Source of the DNA: Microvirga sp.
GTDB lineage: Bacteria; Pseudomonadota; Alphaproteobacteria; Rhizobiales; Beijerinckiaceae
Direction: 5' to 3'
DNA length: 64,000 nucleotides
Assembly (NCBI GenBank): GCA_022241475.1
Contig: JAKOMT010000003.1
Location: 143,125-207,124 of the forward strand
Made by a program: the position numbers and the translations under genes. Positions 9,608-17,097 of this stretch are shown here, piece after piece (within the stretch, counting starts at the first letter, position 1; the number at the start of each line of letters is the position of its first letter). Below the pieces are notes generated by a model. It saw only the letters and a list, made by a program, of their open reading frames with translations, did not search any database and had not been told where the DNA came from.

Positions 9608-10093
9608 ATGGGGAACAGACGCTGGTTGGGGCGGTTTGCGGGCGAACTCGTCGTTCCGCTCATCATGGCGGCGTTTCTCGCCGCCTATTGGTGGCAGGCG
9701 GCCGGATTGTCGTCGGCGGCGGTGACGTTTCCCGCTGCGCTGAGCGTCGCGCTCGTCGCCATGCTGCTCGCCCAGATCGCCATCTCCCTTCGGGAGCCCC
9801 GCACGCCCGACTCCGAAATCGTCGCCGAACCGGCGCCCGCGCGCGAGCGTTTCTCGGCGGCCGCGCAACGCGTCGGGCTCCTCGGCCTCGCGGCGGCGTT
9901 GTTCTATTTCTGGCGGGATCTCGGCGGCACGCTCGTCGTCTTCCTCTTCACGCTCGGCGCCTTCATCCTCCTCGGTGAGAGGCGCTGGCCGCTGCTCGTC
10001 ATACTGCCGGCCTCCCTCGCGATCGTGCTGAGCTACCTGTTCAAGGTCGTGCTGAAAGTCCGGTTTCCCGACGGCCTTCTCGCTTTCTTCTGA
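9608..10093 (+). CDS. tctB: TTT transporter small permease TctB
   Basis: A 161-residue membrane protein with the TctB layout: an N-terminal span (LVVPLIMAAFLAAYWWQAAGL), a second span, a polar linker (about residues 60-85, PRTPDSEIVAEPAPARERF), then two close spans and a short C-terminal stretch ending KVRFPDGLLAFF, a common TctB ending. TctB is the poorly conserved small membrane subunit of tripartite tricarboxylate transporters; assignment rests on this topology plus its place 57 bases before tctA. The system is completed by the TctC gene at 12680. Confidence 0.85.
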   Translation: MGNRRWLGRFAGELVVPLIMAAFLAAYWWQAAGLSSAAVTFPAALSVALVAMLLAQIAISLREPRTPDSEIVAEPAPARERFSAAAQRVGLLGLAAALFYFWRDLGGTLVVFLFTLGAFILLGERRWPLLVILPASLAIVLSYLFKVVLKVRFPDGLLAFF

Positions 10094-10150
10094 GCGCGTC
10101 GCGGGTTTGTTTCGAACGACCGGCGAATAACGCCGGCGGAAGGGGAAAGC

Positions 10151-11665
10151 GTGGATCTGTTCGATCTGATTTCGGTCGGCCTCTCGGCCTCCGTCGCCTG
10201 GGGACCCATCGGCTGGATGCTGCTCGGCACGTTTCTCGGCATCATCGTCGGGGCGGTGCCCGGCTTGTCGTCGGGCATGGCGGTGGCGCTGCTGCTGCCG
10301 ATCACCTTCGCGATGGCGCCCCTCGACGCCCTGATCTTCCTCACCTCGACCTACGTCGCCGTCACCTATGGCGGCTCGATCACGGCGATCCTGCTGAACA
10401 CCCCCGGCGCGCCGGAAAACGCCGCGACGACGCTCGACGGATACGGCATGACGCGGGAGGGCAAGGCGAGCGAAGCGCTCGGCGTGGCCATCATGTCGTC
10501 CGCGATCGGCGGGATCTTCTCCTACGTCCTGCTACTCGTCGGCATCGGCGCGCTGGCGAGCTTCGCTCTCCGCTTCGGGCCGCCCGAATTGTTCCTCGTG
10601 GCGCTCATGGGCATCGCCATCCTCGCGACGATCTCCTCGGGCTCGCCGCTCAAGGCGCTCGCCTCGGGCGTGTTCGGTCTCCTGATCGGCACGATCGGCC
10701 TCGTGCCCACGGGCGAATGGCGCGCGACCTTCTCGAGCCTGTATCTCGCGGAAGGCATGCCGGTGGTTCCGGTGCTGATCGGCATGTTCGTCATCGCCGA
10801 GCTGATGCTCATGGTCGGCCGCAACTATGTGGTCGAAGGCGCCGCCGCCGGCGACCAGCGCAGCTTCGCGGGCATGCGCCGGGGCTTCGCCCTGCCGTTC
10901 CGCTACCCCTTGACCCTGCTGCGCTCGAGCGTCGTCGGCGTGATCGTCGGCATCGTGCCGGCGGCGGGCGGCGCGCTTGCGTCGTTCACCTCCTACGCGC
11001 TCGCCAAGCGCGCCTCGCCGACGCGAGCGACCTTCGGCAAGGGCAATCCCGAGGGCATCGTCGCGGCTGAGACGGCGAACAACGCCTGCTCCGGCGGCGC
11101 GCTGATGACGACGATGGTCCTCGGCGTTCCCGGCAGCGTCGCGACGGCGGTGCTGCTCGGCGCGATGGCGATGCACGATTTGCGCGCCGGGCCGCAGCTC
11201 GTCCACCAGCAGATCCCGATCGTCTACGGGCTGATCATGGCCGCGATCATCTCGCAGATCTTCATGGTCGCGATGGCGACGGGCATGGGTTACGCGATGA
11301 CGGGCGCGCTCGCGCTGCGCACCCGCATTCTCGTGCCGATCCTGCTGATCTTCTCCCTGCTCGGCGCCTTCGGGCTGCGCAACAGCCCCTTCGACGTCTA
11401 CTTGATGCTCGGCTTCGGCCTGCTCGGTTTCGTCATGCGCTACTACAACTACTCGCCGATCGCGGTGGTGATGGGAGCGATCCTGGGTCCCATCGCCGAC
11501 AACGAGTTCATCCGCATGGTCCAGCTCTACCGGGACAACTGGTATCTGTCGTTCTTCGAGCGGCCCGTCGCTCTGGCGCTGCTCGCGATCCTCGTCGGCA
11601 GCATCGCGACGGGCGTGCTTCGGACGCTGCGCGAGCGACGGGCGAGACCGGTCGAGGCCGATTGA
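10151..11665 (+). CDS. tctA: TTT transporter large permease TctA
   Basis: A full-length (504-residue) TctA. Diagnostic segments are IIVGAVPGLSSGMAVALLLP near the N-terminus, TYGGSITAILLNTPGAPENAATTLDGY around residue 80, the repeat of that fold in the second half (VGIVPAAGGALASF, FGKGNPEGIVAAETANNACSGGALMTTMVLGVPGS) and the C-terminal YNYSPIAVVMGAILGPIADNEF. These glycine/proline-rich re-entrant loops are duplicated between the halves. It forms the ion-coupled channel of a carboxylate importer together with TctB upstream. The gene converges with the isomerase-like gene, leaving only 12 bases between the stop codons. Confidence 0.95.
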   Translation: MDLFDLISVGLSASVAWGPIGWMLLGTFLGIIVGAVPGLSSGMAVALLLPITFAMAPLDALIFLTSTYVAVTYGGSITAILLNTPGAPENAATTLDGYGMTREGKASEALGVAIMSSAIGGIFSYVLLLVGIGALASFALRFGPPELFLVALMGIAILATISSGSPLKALASGVFGLLIGTIGLVPTGEWRATFSSLYLAEGMPVVPVLIGMFVIAELMLMVGRNYVVEGAAAGDQRSFAGMRRGFALPFRYPLTLLRSSVVGVIVGIVPAAGGALASFTSYALAKRASPTRATFGKGNPEGIVAAETANNACSGGALMTTMVLGVPGSVATAVLLGAMAMHDLRAGPQLVHQQIPIVYGLIMAAIISQIFMVAMATGMGYAMTGALALRTRILVPILLIFSLLGAFGLRNSPFDVYLMLGFGLLGFVMRYYNYSPIAVVMGAILGPIADNEFIRMVQLYRDNWYLSFFERPVALALLAILVGSIATGVLRTLRERRARPVEAD

Positions 11666-11677
11666 CGGCCTCGACCG

Positions 11678-12406
11678 TCACACCCCGATGACGCGCCCGA
11701 AGCGCTCGCCGTCGAGCGTGAAGCCGAGCGTGCGCGCGATCGCCCACATACCCGCGAGGTTGGTCGTCACAATGGGCTTGCCCACGGCGGCCTCCATCGC
11801 CGTCAGATGACGCAGGCAGGGCATGTTGCCGCCCGGCATCACGATGGCTTCCGCCTTTTCGTGGTCGACGCTGCGCGCAAGCGCGATCAGGCGGTCGCGG
11901 TCGAGCGCGGCGATATCGAAGTTCGAGACGATCCCGAGCCCGCTGATCGCCGCCACCGCGAAGCCGGCCTCTTCGAAGTACGCGCGAGTCTGGACGTTGA
12001 CGGCGTCCGAGAACGGCGTCGCGAGCGCGATGTTGCGCACGCCCAGCGCCGCGAGCAGGGCCGTCATCGTCGATCCGGCGACGAGCGCGGGCGCGCCGGC
12101 CGCCTTGGCGATGCGATCCGCCAGCCGCTCGTCGTAGTCGCGCCCCATGATGAAGGAGACGGCGGTCTGGCACAAAAGCACCACGTGCGGATGGGCCGCG
12201 CCGAGCTTGCCGGATTCGAAATCGATCTCCGCGTCCTGCGAGCGGATGCCCTCGGCGTCCACGCGCGTCATCGTCAGGCGGGCGAAATGCCAGCTCACCT
12301 GGCGCGGTCCGATCGCGTTGTATTCCTGCTCGATCATCGTGTTCGAGGACGGGATCAGCAGCCCGGCGCGAAAGGCGGGCGACGTCGTCTCGATGGTGTC
12401 GGTCAT
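11678..12406 (-). CDS. Maleate isomerase-like Asp/Glu racemase superfamily enzyme
   Basis: A 242-residue member of the aspartate/glutamate racemase superfamily, closest in pattern to maleate cis-trans isomerase and arylmalonate decarboxylase: LIPSSNT near residue 17, VVLLCQTAVSF with Cys79, and PGGNMPCLRHL with Cys197. Two cysteines facing each other are expected for maleate isomerases, while arylmalonate decarboxylases keep only the second, so isomerisation or racemisation of a dicarboxylate is more likely. It lies between tctA and tctC of the same locus but on the opposite strand, sharing a motif-bearing intergenic region with tctC. It may convert the imported cis-dicarboxylate to a usable trans isomer (inference). 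Confidence 0.82.
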   Translation of the reverse strand: MTDTIETTSPAFRAGLLIPSSNTMIEQEYNAIGPRQVSWHFARLTMTRVDAEGIRSQDAEIDFESGKLGAAHPHVVLLCQTAVSFIMGRDYDERLADRIAKAAGAPALVAGSTMTALLAALGVRNIALATPFSDAVNVQTRAYFEEAGFAVAAISGLGIVSNFDIAALDRDRLIALARSVDHEKAEAIVMPGGNMPCLRHLTAMEAAVGKPIVTTNLAGMWAIARTLGFTLDGERFGRVIGV

Positions 12407-12491
12407 GGGGGCGCCCCTCGCTTGGTTCGGCGTCGTTGTTCGTAGGTCGCACCGTAACGACCGGCGGGCGAGGCACCAACCGGCCTTTCCC

Positions 12492-12507
12492 AGATAACAG
12501 CTATTCC
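12492..12507 (-). promoter_or_regulatory. Shared motif copy 2, facing the isomerase gene
   Basis: On the minus strand the sequence is GGAATAGCTGTTATCT, sharing the ATAGCTGTTA core with the site at 9505-9520. It lies 86 bases before the isomerase start. Together with the plus-strand copy at 12544-12559 it gives this divergent region two back-to-back sites. Confidence 0.5.
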
Positions 12508-12531
12508 GTTCGCGCTGGGCGCAGAACGCCC

Positions 12532-12559
12532 ATATGCCCGACCGGCATATCTGTTAACC
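12532..12559 (+). promoter_or_regulatory. Shared motif copy 3 with inverted repeat, before tctC
   Basis: GGCATATCTGTTAACC at 12544-12559 matches the tctB upstream site in 14 of 16 bases. Its GGCATAT is also the right arm of a perfect inverted repeat with ATATGCC at 12532-12538 and a 5-base centre. The tctC ATG is 120 bases downstream. Confidence 0.55.
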
Positions 12560-12679
12560 GCTTCGGGCTCTTGCTTTCCGCCTCGCGCGCGCTCCGAATC
12601 CAGCCTTCGCCCGGATGAGGGAAGGCGGTCGCCGACGCGCGTCCGCCTGCCGGGCCACTAAGAACAGAGGGATACGAGG

Positions 12680-13693
12680 ATGACCACCATTTCAGCAAAG
12701 GGGCTCGCCCGATTCGCATGCGGCGTGGCCGCGTTCGGCGCGGTTGCGGGGCTTACGTTCGGCTGGGCCGGCGAAGCGCAGGCTCAGACCTGGCCGGAGC
12801 GCGGCATCACCGTCGTCGTCGCGGCGGGAGCCGGCGGCGGCACGGATCGCCAGACGCGCGTCATGGCCCGGCATCTCGAAGAGAAGCTCGGCGTGACCGT
12901 GACGGTTCAGAACGTCGGCGGCGGCGGCGGCCAGGTGGGCGCGCTCACGGTGATGCGCGAGGAGCCGGACGGCTACACCATCCTCTCGACGAACCAGCCC
13001 GACCACAGCATGACCATCGCGCTGGCGAACGCTCCGTTCACCGAAGACGATTGGGCGGTTCTCGCCGTCGATATCTACGATCCGCGTCTGATCATCGTCG
13101 ACAAGGATTCACCCTATCAGAGCTGGGCCGAGTTCGTCGCCGCCGCCAAGGCGGCTCCCGGAACGCTCTCGGTCAGCTCCGTCGCCGGCGGCGCTCAGGA
13201 TCTGTTCGGACGCTGGGTCATGGATGTCTATGGCCTCGAGGTGAACCACGTCGGCTATCCGTCCGGCGGCGAAGCCGGCACGGCCTTGCTCGGCGGCCAC
13301 GTCACGGCCAATGTCGGCGACGACTTCTCGCGCCTGAACATGCGCGAGGAAGTGCGCGGCCTGCTGCTCGGCTCACCCGAGGCGAGCCCGCGCTGGCCCG
13401 AGGCGACGCTCCTGAAGGACGCGCTCGCCGCCGACGGTCTCACGGCGCCCACCGACGATTTTCTGGCGCGCTACCACGTCTACATGGTGCCCGCCGCGAT
13501 GCGCGCCAACGATCCGGAGGCCTTCACGAAGCTTCAGGAAGCCATCATCTCGATCGCCGAGCTGCCCGAGTACAAGCAGTTCCTCGCCGAGGGCGGCGTC
13601 GAAGATCTCTCGATCATGCGTCCGGGCGAGGATTACGCCGACAACTTCGCGCGCCTCGGCGAGGCCTTGAAGGATCTCGGCGACCTGCGCTGA
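12680..13693 (+). CDS. tctC: TTT solute-binding protein TctC (Bug family)
   Basis: A 337-residue periplasmic carboxylate-binding protein. The signal peptide has a charged start, a hydrophobic core (about residues 12-30) and a probable cleavage after AQA at residue 35. The mature start WPERGITVVVAAGAGGGTDRQTR matches the Bug-family ligand loop, followed by GVTVTVQNVGGGGGQVG and the DGYTILST strand. It is separated from tctB/tctA by the opposite-strand isomerase gene but shares their upstream motif, so it is most likely the binding protein of that transporter. The long 273-base upstream region holds the regulatory sites. A GC hairpin follows the stop codon. Confidence 0.94.
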   Translation: MTTISAKGLARFACGVAAFGAVAGLTFGWAGEAQAQTWPERGITVVVAAGAGGGTDRQTRVMARHLEEKLGVTVTVQNVGGGGGQVGALTVMREEPDGYTILSTNQPDHSMTIALANAPFTEDDWAVLAVDIYDPRLIIVDKDSPYQSWAEFVAAAKAAPGTLSVSSVAGGAQDLFGRWVMDVYGLEVNHVGYPSGGEAGTALLGGHVTANVGDDFSRLNMREEVRGLLLGSPEASPRWPEATLLKDALAADGLTAPTDDFLARYHVYMVPAAMRANDPEAFTKLQEAIISIAELPEYKQFLAEGGVEDLSIMRPGEDYADNFARLGEALKDLGDLR

Positions 13694-13710
13694 AACTGCT
13701 AGAGTGATCA

Positions 13711-13740
13711 GCCGCGCGACGGGCGTTTCCGCCGCGCGGC
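13711..13740 (+). terminator. GC hairpin after tctC
   Basis: Inverted repeat with 8-base arms (GCCGCGCG at 13711-13718 and its complement at 13733-13740) around a 14-base loop, followed by a pyrimidine-rich CCTTTCTTCC. It sits 17 bases after the tctC stop and before the DUF1445 gene. It is a plausible weak terminator or transcript-stabilising hairpin. Confidence 0.55.
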
Positions 13741-13774
13741 CCTTTCTTCCGACGTTCTCATTCGGCGCCCGACC

Positions 13775-14536
13775 ATGCTCGAACTCTTCGCCCGCGCCGC
13801 GCCCGTTTCGACGGCCCATGAGCAGACGATCGCCGTCGGGCTGAACATGTTCGTTATGCCGAGCGCGGCCGCCCACGAATTTCTCGCTTTTTGCTACGCG
13901 AACTATTCCTCCGGCTCGGTGGTCGATTTCTCCGATCGCGGGTCGCCGCTCCTGTTCGCGCACAGCGCGCGCGCCATCGACGTCCGACGCGCCTCGCGGG
14001 CCTACGAGGTCATGCGGGGCAGTGAGCGCGTCGCGGCGCCGGACGATCTCGTCGCCGACTTCGACGCCGACCACGTGGCGATCGGGATCGGCTGTTCCGT
14101 GGTGGTCGACGAGGCGCTATTGCTTGCGGGCGTGACGCCCAAGCACAAGGCGCTCGGACTGGCGCTGCCCGCCTACCGCACGGACAAGCCGACCCGGGCG
14201 GTCGGGCGCTTCTCGCCGCCGCTCCACGTCTCGATGCGCATCGTCAAGAAGGCGCAGGTCGATCTCGCCATCGCCACGACGGCCGCCTATCCGGCGTTGC
14301 ACGGCGCGCCCATCCATGTCGGGGACCCGGCGGAACTCGGGATCGCCGATCTCGCGCGTCCGCTCTTCGGCGCCGGGCTCGCCCCCGACGAGGACGAGAC
14401 CTGCATGTTCTGGGGCTGCGGCGTCACCCTGCGCGCGGCGCTCAACGCGTGTCCGGACCTGCCTTGGCTCGCCAACGCGGAAGGCTCGCTGGTCGATACG
14501 GGCCGAACGCTCGGCGCCTTCCGCGCCGCTGGCTGA
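13775..14536 (+). CDS. DUF1445 / UPF0317 family putative hydro-lyase (D-glutamate cyclase family)
   Basis: A 253-residue DUF1445 protein. Family landmarks are visible in order: VAIGIGCSVVVDEALLLAGV around residue 110, the ALPAYRTDKP turn around residue 130, a core ending in SMRIV, GAPIHVGDPAELGIADLARPLFG near residue 190, and the terminal CMFWGCGVTLRAAL. Related bacterial and eukaryotic proteins include D-glutamate cyclase, which forms 5-oxo-D-proline; many bacterial members are annotated as putative hydro-lyases without a tested substrate. It lies 81 bases after tctC on the same strand, so it may act on the carboxylate that transporter brings in. The exact reaction cannot be read from sequence. 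Confidence 0.87.
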   Translation: MLELFARAAPVSTAHEQTIAVGLNMFVMPSAAAHEFLAFCYANYSSGSVVDFSDRGSPLLFAHSARAIDVRRASRAYEVMRGSERVAAPDDLVADFDADHVAIGIGCSVVVDEALLLAGVTPKHKALGLALPAYRTDKPTRAVGRFSPPLHVSMRIVKKAQVDLAIATTAAYPALHGAPIHVGDPAELGIADLARPLFGAGLAPDEDETCMFWGCGVTLRAALNACPDLPWLANAEGSLVDTGRTLGAFRAAG

Positions 14537-14542
14537 CCGCGC

Positions 14543-15430
14543 CTACGCGGCGCCGGCCCCCTCGGCGTCGAGAAGATCGGCGAGGAGCGGATTGGGAAAG
14601 CGACGATCGAGCGTGACCGCGAGGAAGATTTCCGAGATGCCGGGCAGGGGGCCCGCGTCGACGAGGCGCCCGGACGCCAGCTCGTCGACCGCCACGATCG
14701 GCGGGATCACCGCGAGACCCGCGCCCTCGCGCGCCAGAAGCCGCATCATCGCCATATCGTCGACTTCGGCCGCCACATTCGGCGTGATCCCCAGCCGCGA
14801 GACGAGGCCGTCGAAGGCGGCGCGGATCGAGGTCTCGGGCGTCGGCAGCACCAGCGGGGCGTTCGCCAGAAGCGCGCGAAGCGTCGCGCCGGCAGGCGCG
14901 AATTCGGCCGCGCCGACGAGATGCACGTCCTGCTCAGCGCGACGGTGAACGAGGAACCGCCCGAAGGCGTCGCGCGCGGGCGCGAGGTTGGTGAGCACGA
15001 CGTCGAGGGCGAGGCTCTCGAGGCCCGCCAGCAACTCGGCCTGGCCGCCGGAGCGCAACGTCACCTCGACGTCCGGCCGGCGCAGCGCCGGCGTCAGGAA
15101 CCGCATCTGGAAGTTCCGCGAGAGCGTCGCCAGCGCGCCGACGCGCAGGACACGGCGCGTCCGGCCCGATTCGCGCAAGGTGGCCGTGAGATCCTCCGCC
15201 GTGCGGAAGATCGCTTCCGCGTGGTCGAGGGCGATGCGCCCGGCTTCGGTCAGGACGAGGCCCCGGCCGCGCCGCTCGAACAGATCGTGTCCGAGCGACG
15301 CCTCCAGCGCCTTGAGCTGCGAGGAGAGGGCGGAGGGCGAGAGGTTGAGGCGACGCGCCGCCGCCGTGAGCGCCCCGTCGTGGGCGACGGCCCGGAAAAG
15401 CCGGAGATGATGCAGGTTCAGAACGGACAT
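14543..15430 (-). CDS. LysR-family regulator divergent from dabBA
   Basis: A 295-residue LysR protein. The winged HTH is at residues ~5-62 (GALTAAARRLNLSPSALSSQLKALEASLG), followed by the linker helix and an effector domain (RVLRVGALATLSRNFQ; MRLLAREGAGLAVIPPIVAVDEL near the end). The gene is transcribed away from dabB with 97 bases between the starts. LysR-type regulators such as CcmR/CbbR types commonly sit beside inorganic-carbon uptake genes, so control of dabBA in response to CO2 or a metabolite is the likely role (inference). Two direct repeats of ATTTTATCG in the shared region are candidate sites. Confidence 0.92.
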   Translation of the reverse strand: MSVLNLHHLRLFRAVAHDGALTAAARRLNLSPSALSSQLKALEASLGHDLFERRGRGLVLTEAGRIALDHAEAIFRTAEDLTATLRESGRTRRVLRVGALATLSRNFQMRFLTPALRRPDVEVTLRSGGQAELLAGLESLALDVVLTNLAPARDAFGRFLVHRRAEQDVHLVGAAEFAPAGATLRALLANAPLVLPTPETSIRAAFDGLVSRLGITPNVAAEVDDMAMMRLLAREGAGLAVIPPIVAVDELASGRLVDAGPLPGISEIFLAVTLDRRFPNPLLADLLDAEGAGAA

Positions 15431-15527
15431 AGTTCCATTTTATCGAACGATATGCCGCAAACAATGTAATTTTCTGGAATTTTATCGCTGGCTATGGTCG
15501 CGCCGCTCGACACGACCGGAGATAGCC
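15431..15527 (+). promoter_or_regulatory. lysR-dabB divergent control region
   Basis: This 97-base stretch is markedly AT-richer than its surroundings. It contains two copies of ATTTTATCG, at 15437-15445 and 15479-15487, 42 bases apart, that is about four helical turns, so a protein would see both on the same face. LysR tetramers usually contact two sites spaced across such a distance. GGAG at 15518-15521 is the dabB ribosome site. Confidence 0.5.
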
Positions 15528-17063
15528 ATGTTCCTCGCCGCCGCCGCGCCCCTGCTTCTCTTCGCCGCCGCCGTTCCGGCCGTCTTTCGTCCCGGCCGCC
15601 GCCCGGGATTATACCCCCGTCTGGCGGAGGCGGCGGCGCTCGCCGCGCTGGCGCTCGTGATCGCGCAGGCGGCGCTGCTCGCGGCCGGAGACGCGTCCGC
15701 CGCCGGTCCGCTGCTGCGCGTCGACGTGGTCGCCGCCGTGATGGCCTGCCTCGTCGGCTTCGTCGGCTGGGTGGTCGTGCGCTACGCGCGGACCTACCTC
15801 GACGGCGAGGAGCGCGAGGGCGCGTTCCACGGGCTGCTGCTGGCGGTGATAGCGACGGTGCTCGTCCTCGTCCAAGCCGCGAGCCTGCCGGTTCTGGTCG
15901 CCGCCTTCGTGGGCGTCGGAATCGGCCTTCGGCGGCTTCTCCTGTTCTATCCGCAGCGGGCGGAGGCCCGGCGCGCGGCGGCGAAGTTCTCGCTCGTCTG
16001 GGGCGCCGGCGACGCCGCGCTCGCGCTCGCGGCGTTGATCCTCTGGATCGCTTTCGGCACGGCCGATATAGCCGCGATCACCGCGGACGCCGCCGCCGCG
16101 CCCGCGACGCCGTTCCTCGCGCATGTCGCGGCGGCGCTGCTCGTCCTCGCCGCCGCTCTCAAGACGGCGGCCTTCCCGCTGCACGGCTGGCTCACCGAGG
16201 TGATGGAGGCGCCGACGCCGGTCTCCGCCCTGTTGCACGCCGGCGTGATCAACTCTGGAGGCGTTCTCCTGATCCTTTTCGCCGGCCTGATGCAGGCCAG
16301 CCCCGGAGCGATGGCGGCGCTCGTCATCATCGGCGGCTTCACGGCGCTGTTCGGGGCGCTGGTGATGCTGACGCAGAGCGCCGTGAAGACGGCGCTCGCT
16401 TGGTCGACCGTCTCGCAGATGGGCTTCATGCTGCTGCAATGCGGCCTCGGGCTCTGGGCGCTGGCGCTTCTCCACATCGTCGCGCACTCCCTCTACAAGG
16501 CGCACGCCTTCCTCGGATCGGGCTCGGCGGTCGCCTCCGTCAAGGCCGCGCGCAAGCCCGGCCCGGTCGCCGCGCCGGGGATCGCGGCGGTGGCGAAAGC
16601 CTTCGTCATCGCGCTCGCGCTCTACGCTGTGGTCGCCCTCCTGTTCACGACGCTCGGCGGCGCGAAGTCTCCCCAATCCCTGGCGCTCGGCGCGATCCTG
16701 ATCTTCGGCGTCGCCTACCTCGTCGCCCAAGGGCTCGCCGACGCCGCCCCGGCGGCGCTGACGCGGCGTACGGCCACGGCCTCCGCGCTCGCCGCGACCG
16801 GGTATTTCGGCTTCCAGCTCGTGGCGGCGCTGATCGTGGGCGACGCGCTCCCCGCCGCGCCGGAGGCCGGACCGCTCGAATGGGCGCTGATCGTGCTGGC
16901 GCTCGCCTCCTTCGGCGCCGTCGCGGTGGCGCAGGCGCTGTTCCCGCACTGGGCGCATCACCCCTCGGCGGCGGGTCTGCGCGTCCACCTCGCCAACGGC
17001 CTCTACCTCAACGCCGCCTTCGACCGGCTGATCGGCGGCTATCGCCTCTCGAAGTCGAATTGA
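15528..17063 (+). CDS. dabB: DabB, membrane subunit of DAB inorganic carbon transporter
   Basis: A 511-residue polytopic membrane protein of the NuoL/MrpA proton-translocating family (PF00361). The core has AALKTAAFPLHGWLTEVMEAPTPVSALLHAGVINSGGVLL (residues ~205-245), with the conserved Lys and His of the proton path, then TQSAVKTALAWSTVSQMGFMLLQ. The MEAPTPVSALLHAG segment is the usual Complex I / Mrp signature, but the only neighbour is DabA and there are no other Complex I genes. In DAB systems DabB lets protons flow inward and energises CO2 capture by cytoplasmic DabA. The ATG has GGAG 6 bases upstream, and dabA begins 34 bases after the stop. Confidence 0.93.
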   Translation: MFLAAAAPLLLFAAAVPAVFRPGRRPGLYPRLAEAAALAALALVIAQAALLAAGDASAAGPLLRVDVVAAVMACLVGFVGWVVVRYARTYLDGEEREGAFHGLLLAVIATVLVLVQAASLPVLVAAFVGVGIGLRRLLLFYPQRAEARRAAAKFSLVWGAGDAALALAALILWIAFGTADIAAITADAAAAPATPFLAHVAAALLVLAAALKTAAFPLHGWLTEVMEAPTPVSALLHAGVINSGGVLLILFAGLMQASPGAMAALVIIGGFTALFGALVMLTQSAVKTALAWSTVSQMGFMLLQCGLGLWALALLHIVAHSLYKAHAFLGSGSAVASVKAARKPGPVAAPGIAAVAKAFVIALALYAVVALLFTTLGGAKSPQSLALGAILIFGVAYLVAQGLADAAPAALTRRTATASALAATGYFGFQLVAALIVGDALPAAPEAGPLEWALIVLALASFGAVAVAQALFPHWAHHPSAAGLRVHLANGLYLNAAFDRLIGGYRLSKSN

Positions 17064-17097
17064 TCCCCGACGGCCCGAAACTCAAAGGAGACGCGTG

